Of a stretch of DNA of 10,481 nt, positions 8,257 through 10,481 are shown piece after piece (position 1 is the stretch's first letter; every line of letters begins with the position of its first letter). The translations under genes and the position numbers were made by a program. The notes beneath the pieces were generated by a model that made no database searches, was not told where the DNA came from, and saw nothing but the letters and a program-made list of their open reading frames with translations. The DNA is taken from NCBI GenBank assembly GCA_030621275.1, contig JAUXHY010000022.1:1-10481 (forward strand), in the 5' to 3' direction. This stretch comes from a bacterium (lineage in GTDB: Bacteria; Fidelibacterota; Marinisomatia; Marinisomatales; JAHJCW01).

Positions 8257-10346
8257 TGAAAAGTATTTCCCTAGATAAAGTACGTAATATTGGTACAATG
8301 GCTCATATTGATGCTGGTAAAACCACGTTAACTGAGCGAATATTGTTTTATACTGGTCGTACGCACAAAATAGGGGAAGTGCATGAAGGTGGCGCGACGA
8401 TGGATTGGATGGCACAAGAAAAGGAAAGAGGTATCACCATAACTTCCGCAGCAACAACTTGTTTGTGGAATGATAATCGTATTAATATTATTGATACGCC
8501 TGGTCATGTTGATTTTACTGTAGAGGTTGAAAGGTCTCTCAGAGTTTTAGATGGTGCAGTGGCAGTATTTTGCGCAGTTGGAGGTGTTGAACCTCAAAGC
8601 GAAACTGTATGGCGTCAAGCTGATAAATACGATGTTCCGCGTATTGCTTTCGTAAATAAGATGGATCGTACCGGTGGGGACTTTTTTAATGTTATAGACA
8701 TGATGAAAGAAAGATTGGGAGCAAATCCATTGCCGATGACAATTCCGATTGGTTCTGGTGAATTGTTTACCGGAATTATTGATCTTTGCTCAATGAAAGC
8801 AATTTTATATAATGAGTCATCATTGGGTGCTCGATATGAATATGGTGAAATCCCAAAAGATTTAGTTGAAGAAGCAAATAAATGGCGTCATCATCTTATT
8901 GAAGAAACTGCCGCATATGATGAATGTTTATTGGAAAAATATTTAGCCGATGAAGAAATTGAAGAAGGTGAATTAAAAGCAGCAATCAGAAAAGGATGTA
9001 TAGATAATACATTTGTTCCCACTTTTTGTGGTTCGGCTTTTAAAAATAAAGGTGTGCAAAGACTATTGGATGCTGTTGTTGATTTTTTACCCACTCCATT
9101 AGATATCGATGCAGTATCTGGTTTGGATCCAAATGATTCAGATATTGTACTGAAACGTGCGCCTGATGAAAAATCGCCTTTTAGCGCTTTAGTTTTTAAA
9201 ATTATGACTGATCCGTATGTTGGGAGGTTAACATATTTAAGGGTATACTCAGGTAGATTGGAAAAAGGTTCATATGTCTTTAATCCAAATACTGGAAAAA
9301 GAGAACGGATTAGCAGATTATTATTAATGCATGCAAACAAGCGTGAGGCTTTAGAATCAGTATCAGCTGGTGAAATCGTTGCTGCAGTTGGTCTTAAAGC
9401 AACTAATACGGGTCACACTATTTGTGACGCTGATAATCCAATAATATTAGAATCCATGGACTTTCCAGAACCGGTTGTGGAAGTATCTGTTGAGCCGGTT
9501 AGTAAGGCTGATCAAAAAGCATTGTCAGAAGCATTGGCGAAATTAAGTGAGGAAGATCCTACATTCAAGGTCTCAACAAATCAAGATACGGGTCAAACAA
9601 TTATTGCGGGAATGGGAGAATTGCATTTAGAGATTCTAGTTGATCGATTAAAACGTGAATTTAGCGTAAATGCAAATGTTGGAAAGCCGCAGGTAGCATA
9701 TACCGAAGCAATTACGAAAGAAGTTGAAAAGATTGATGTTAAATTTTCAAGGCAATCAGGTGGGCGTGGGCAATTTGGTCATGTTGTTATCAATGTAGCA
9801 CCAAACGAATCCGGTAAAGGTTATCGTTTTGATAACAAAATAGTCGGTGGTGTAATACCGAGAGAATATATACCTGCTGTTGACGCAGGAATTCAAGAAG
9901 CTTTAAGAAATGGCGTAATTGCCGGTTATCCGATTGAAGATTTGCGCGTTGAACTTATATATGGGTCGTACCACGAAGTAGATTCATCAGAGATAGCATT
10001 TAGAATAGCCGGTTCAATGGCGATTAAAAAGGCGTGTAAGGTAGCTGGTCCAGTATTGATGGAACCTATAATGTCTGTTGAGGTTGTTACACCGGAAGAG
10101 TATTTAGGTGATGTGATGGGAGATATTAATTCACGTCGCGGAAAAATTGAAGGCATGGGACAGCGTAAGGATGCACAAGTAATTAAAGGAAATGTACCAT
10201 TGGGTAAAATGTTCGGATACGTTACAGATCTAAGATCAATTACTCAAGGTCGCGCTGTTTTCCATATGGAGTTTTCACATTATCAACAAGTTCCACTAAA
10301 TGTGCAGACAGAAATAATTGAGAATGTACATGGAACAACATCCTAA
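8256..10346 (+). CDS. fusA: Translation elongation factor G (EF-G)
   Basis: This GTPase drives tRNA-mRNA translocation and, with RRF, ribosome recycling. At 696 aa it is full length. The GTP-binding motifs are intact: AHIDAGKTT (16-24), RGIT (58-61, switch I Thr61), DTPGH (80-84), NKMD (134-137) and GSAF (259-262). The G' insertion lies between NKMD and GSAF. Domain II covers about 300-400, domain III about 402-478 with GMGELHLE (452-459), domain IV about 480-605 and domain V thereafter. Domain IV has [10 protein letters not shown] (501-510) and [10 protein letters not shown], where His573 corresponds to the E. coli H583 region at the translocating tip. The intact motifs and canonical domain IV indicate the housekeeping EF-G rather than a tetracycline-protection or EF-G2 paralogue. 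Its ATG overlaps the rpsG stop by one base (TAATG) and has no Shine-Dalgarno site, which suggests termination-reinitiation coupling. tuf starts 17 nt after its stop. Confidence 0.98.
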   Translation: MKSISLDKVRNIGTMAHIDAGKTTLTERILFYTGRTHKIGEVHEGGATMDWMAQEKERGITITSAATTCLWNDNRINIIDTPGHVDFTVEVERSLRVLDGAVAVFCAVGGVEPQSETVWRQADKYDVPRIAFVNKMDRTGGDFFNVIDMMKERLGANPLPMTIPIGSGELFTGIIDLCSMKAILYNESSLGARYEYGEIPKDLVEEANKWRHHLIEETAAYDECLLEKYLADEEIEEGELKAAIRKGCIDNTFVPTFCGSAFKNKGVQRLLDAVVDFLPTPLDIDAVSGLDPNDSDIVLKRAPDEKSPFSALVFKIMTDPYVGRLTYLRVYSGRLEKGSYVFNPNTGKRERISRLLLMHANKREALESVSAGEIVAAVGLKATNTGHTICDADNPIILESMDFPEPVVEVSVEPVSKADQKALSEALAKLSEEDPTFKVSTNQDTGQTIIAGMGELHLEILVDRLKREFSVNANVGKPQVAYTEAITKEVEKIDVKFSRQSGGRGQFGHVVINVAPNESGKGYRFDNKIVGGVIPREYIPAVDAGIQEALRNGVIAGYPIEDLRVELIYGSYHEVDSSEIAFRIAGSMAIKKACKVAGPVLMEPIMSVEVVTPEEYLGDVMGDINSRRGKIEGMGQRKDAQVIKGNVPLGKMFGYVTDLRSITQGRAVFHMEFSHYQQVPLNVQTEIIENVHGTTS

Positions 10347-10352
10347 ATAAAT

Positions 10353-10481
<129 letters not shown>

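Noticed and set aside
8891..9340. 149-codon open frame on the minus strand inside fusA
   Set aside because: It lies wholly within a strongly conserved gene, has no recognisable domain or ribosome site, and its Ser/low-complexity composition is that of an antisense shadow.

Overview
This window is a compact bacterial housekeeping block with every gene on the + strand: the 3' three quarters of rpoB (RNA polymerase beta), complete rpoC (beta prime), rpsL (ribosomal protein S12), rpsG (S7), fusA (elongation factor G), and the first 39 codons of tuf (elongation factor Tu). All six are recognised from conserved motifs read directly in the translations. The DNA is clearly A+T-rich throughout. There are no RNA genes, mobile elements, CRISPR arrays or long non-coding stretches.

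The source looks like a bacterium of the FCB (Fibrobacteres-Chlorobi-Bacteroidetes) assemblage, but probably not Bacteroidetes proper. RpoC and S12 read like FCB proteins, for example in the RpoC segment between RGLMAKP and the bridge helix, and in the S12 stretch GTLDTAGV. However, tuf follows fusA here, whereas in Bacteroidetes it usually lies upstream of the secE-nusG-rplKAJL-rpoBC cluster. Ignavibacteria/Chlorobi-like, Marinimicrobia (SAR406) or Calditrichota-like lineages are plausible. This placement is inference; no search was run.

Layout: rpoB (1-3046) and rpoC (3058-7317, TTG start) are 11 nt apart. The only sizeable gap, 82 nt, separates rpoC from rpsL (7400-7774). rpsG (7780-8256) follows after 5 nt. 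fusA (8256-10346) overlaps the rpsG stop by one base (TAATG). tuf begins at 10364 after a strong Shine-Dalgarno site. The window therefore joins the end of the rpoBC operon to the start of the str operon, coupling the transcription core enzyme with ribosome assembly and elongation proteins.

I found no sign of an undescribed system. The points worth a second look are small: a glycine at the position of E. coli RpoB Met515 in the rifampicin pocket, uneven use of Shine-Dalgarno sites, a TTG start on rpoC, dyad symmetry with a possible promoter in the 82-nt gap, and some atypical residues in S7.
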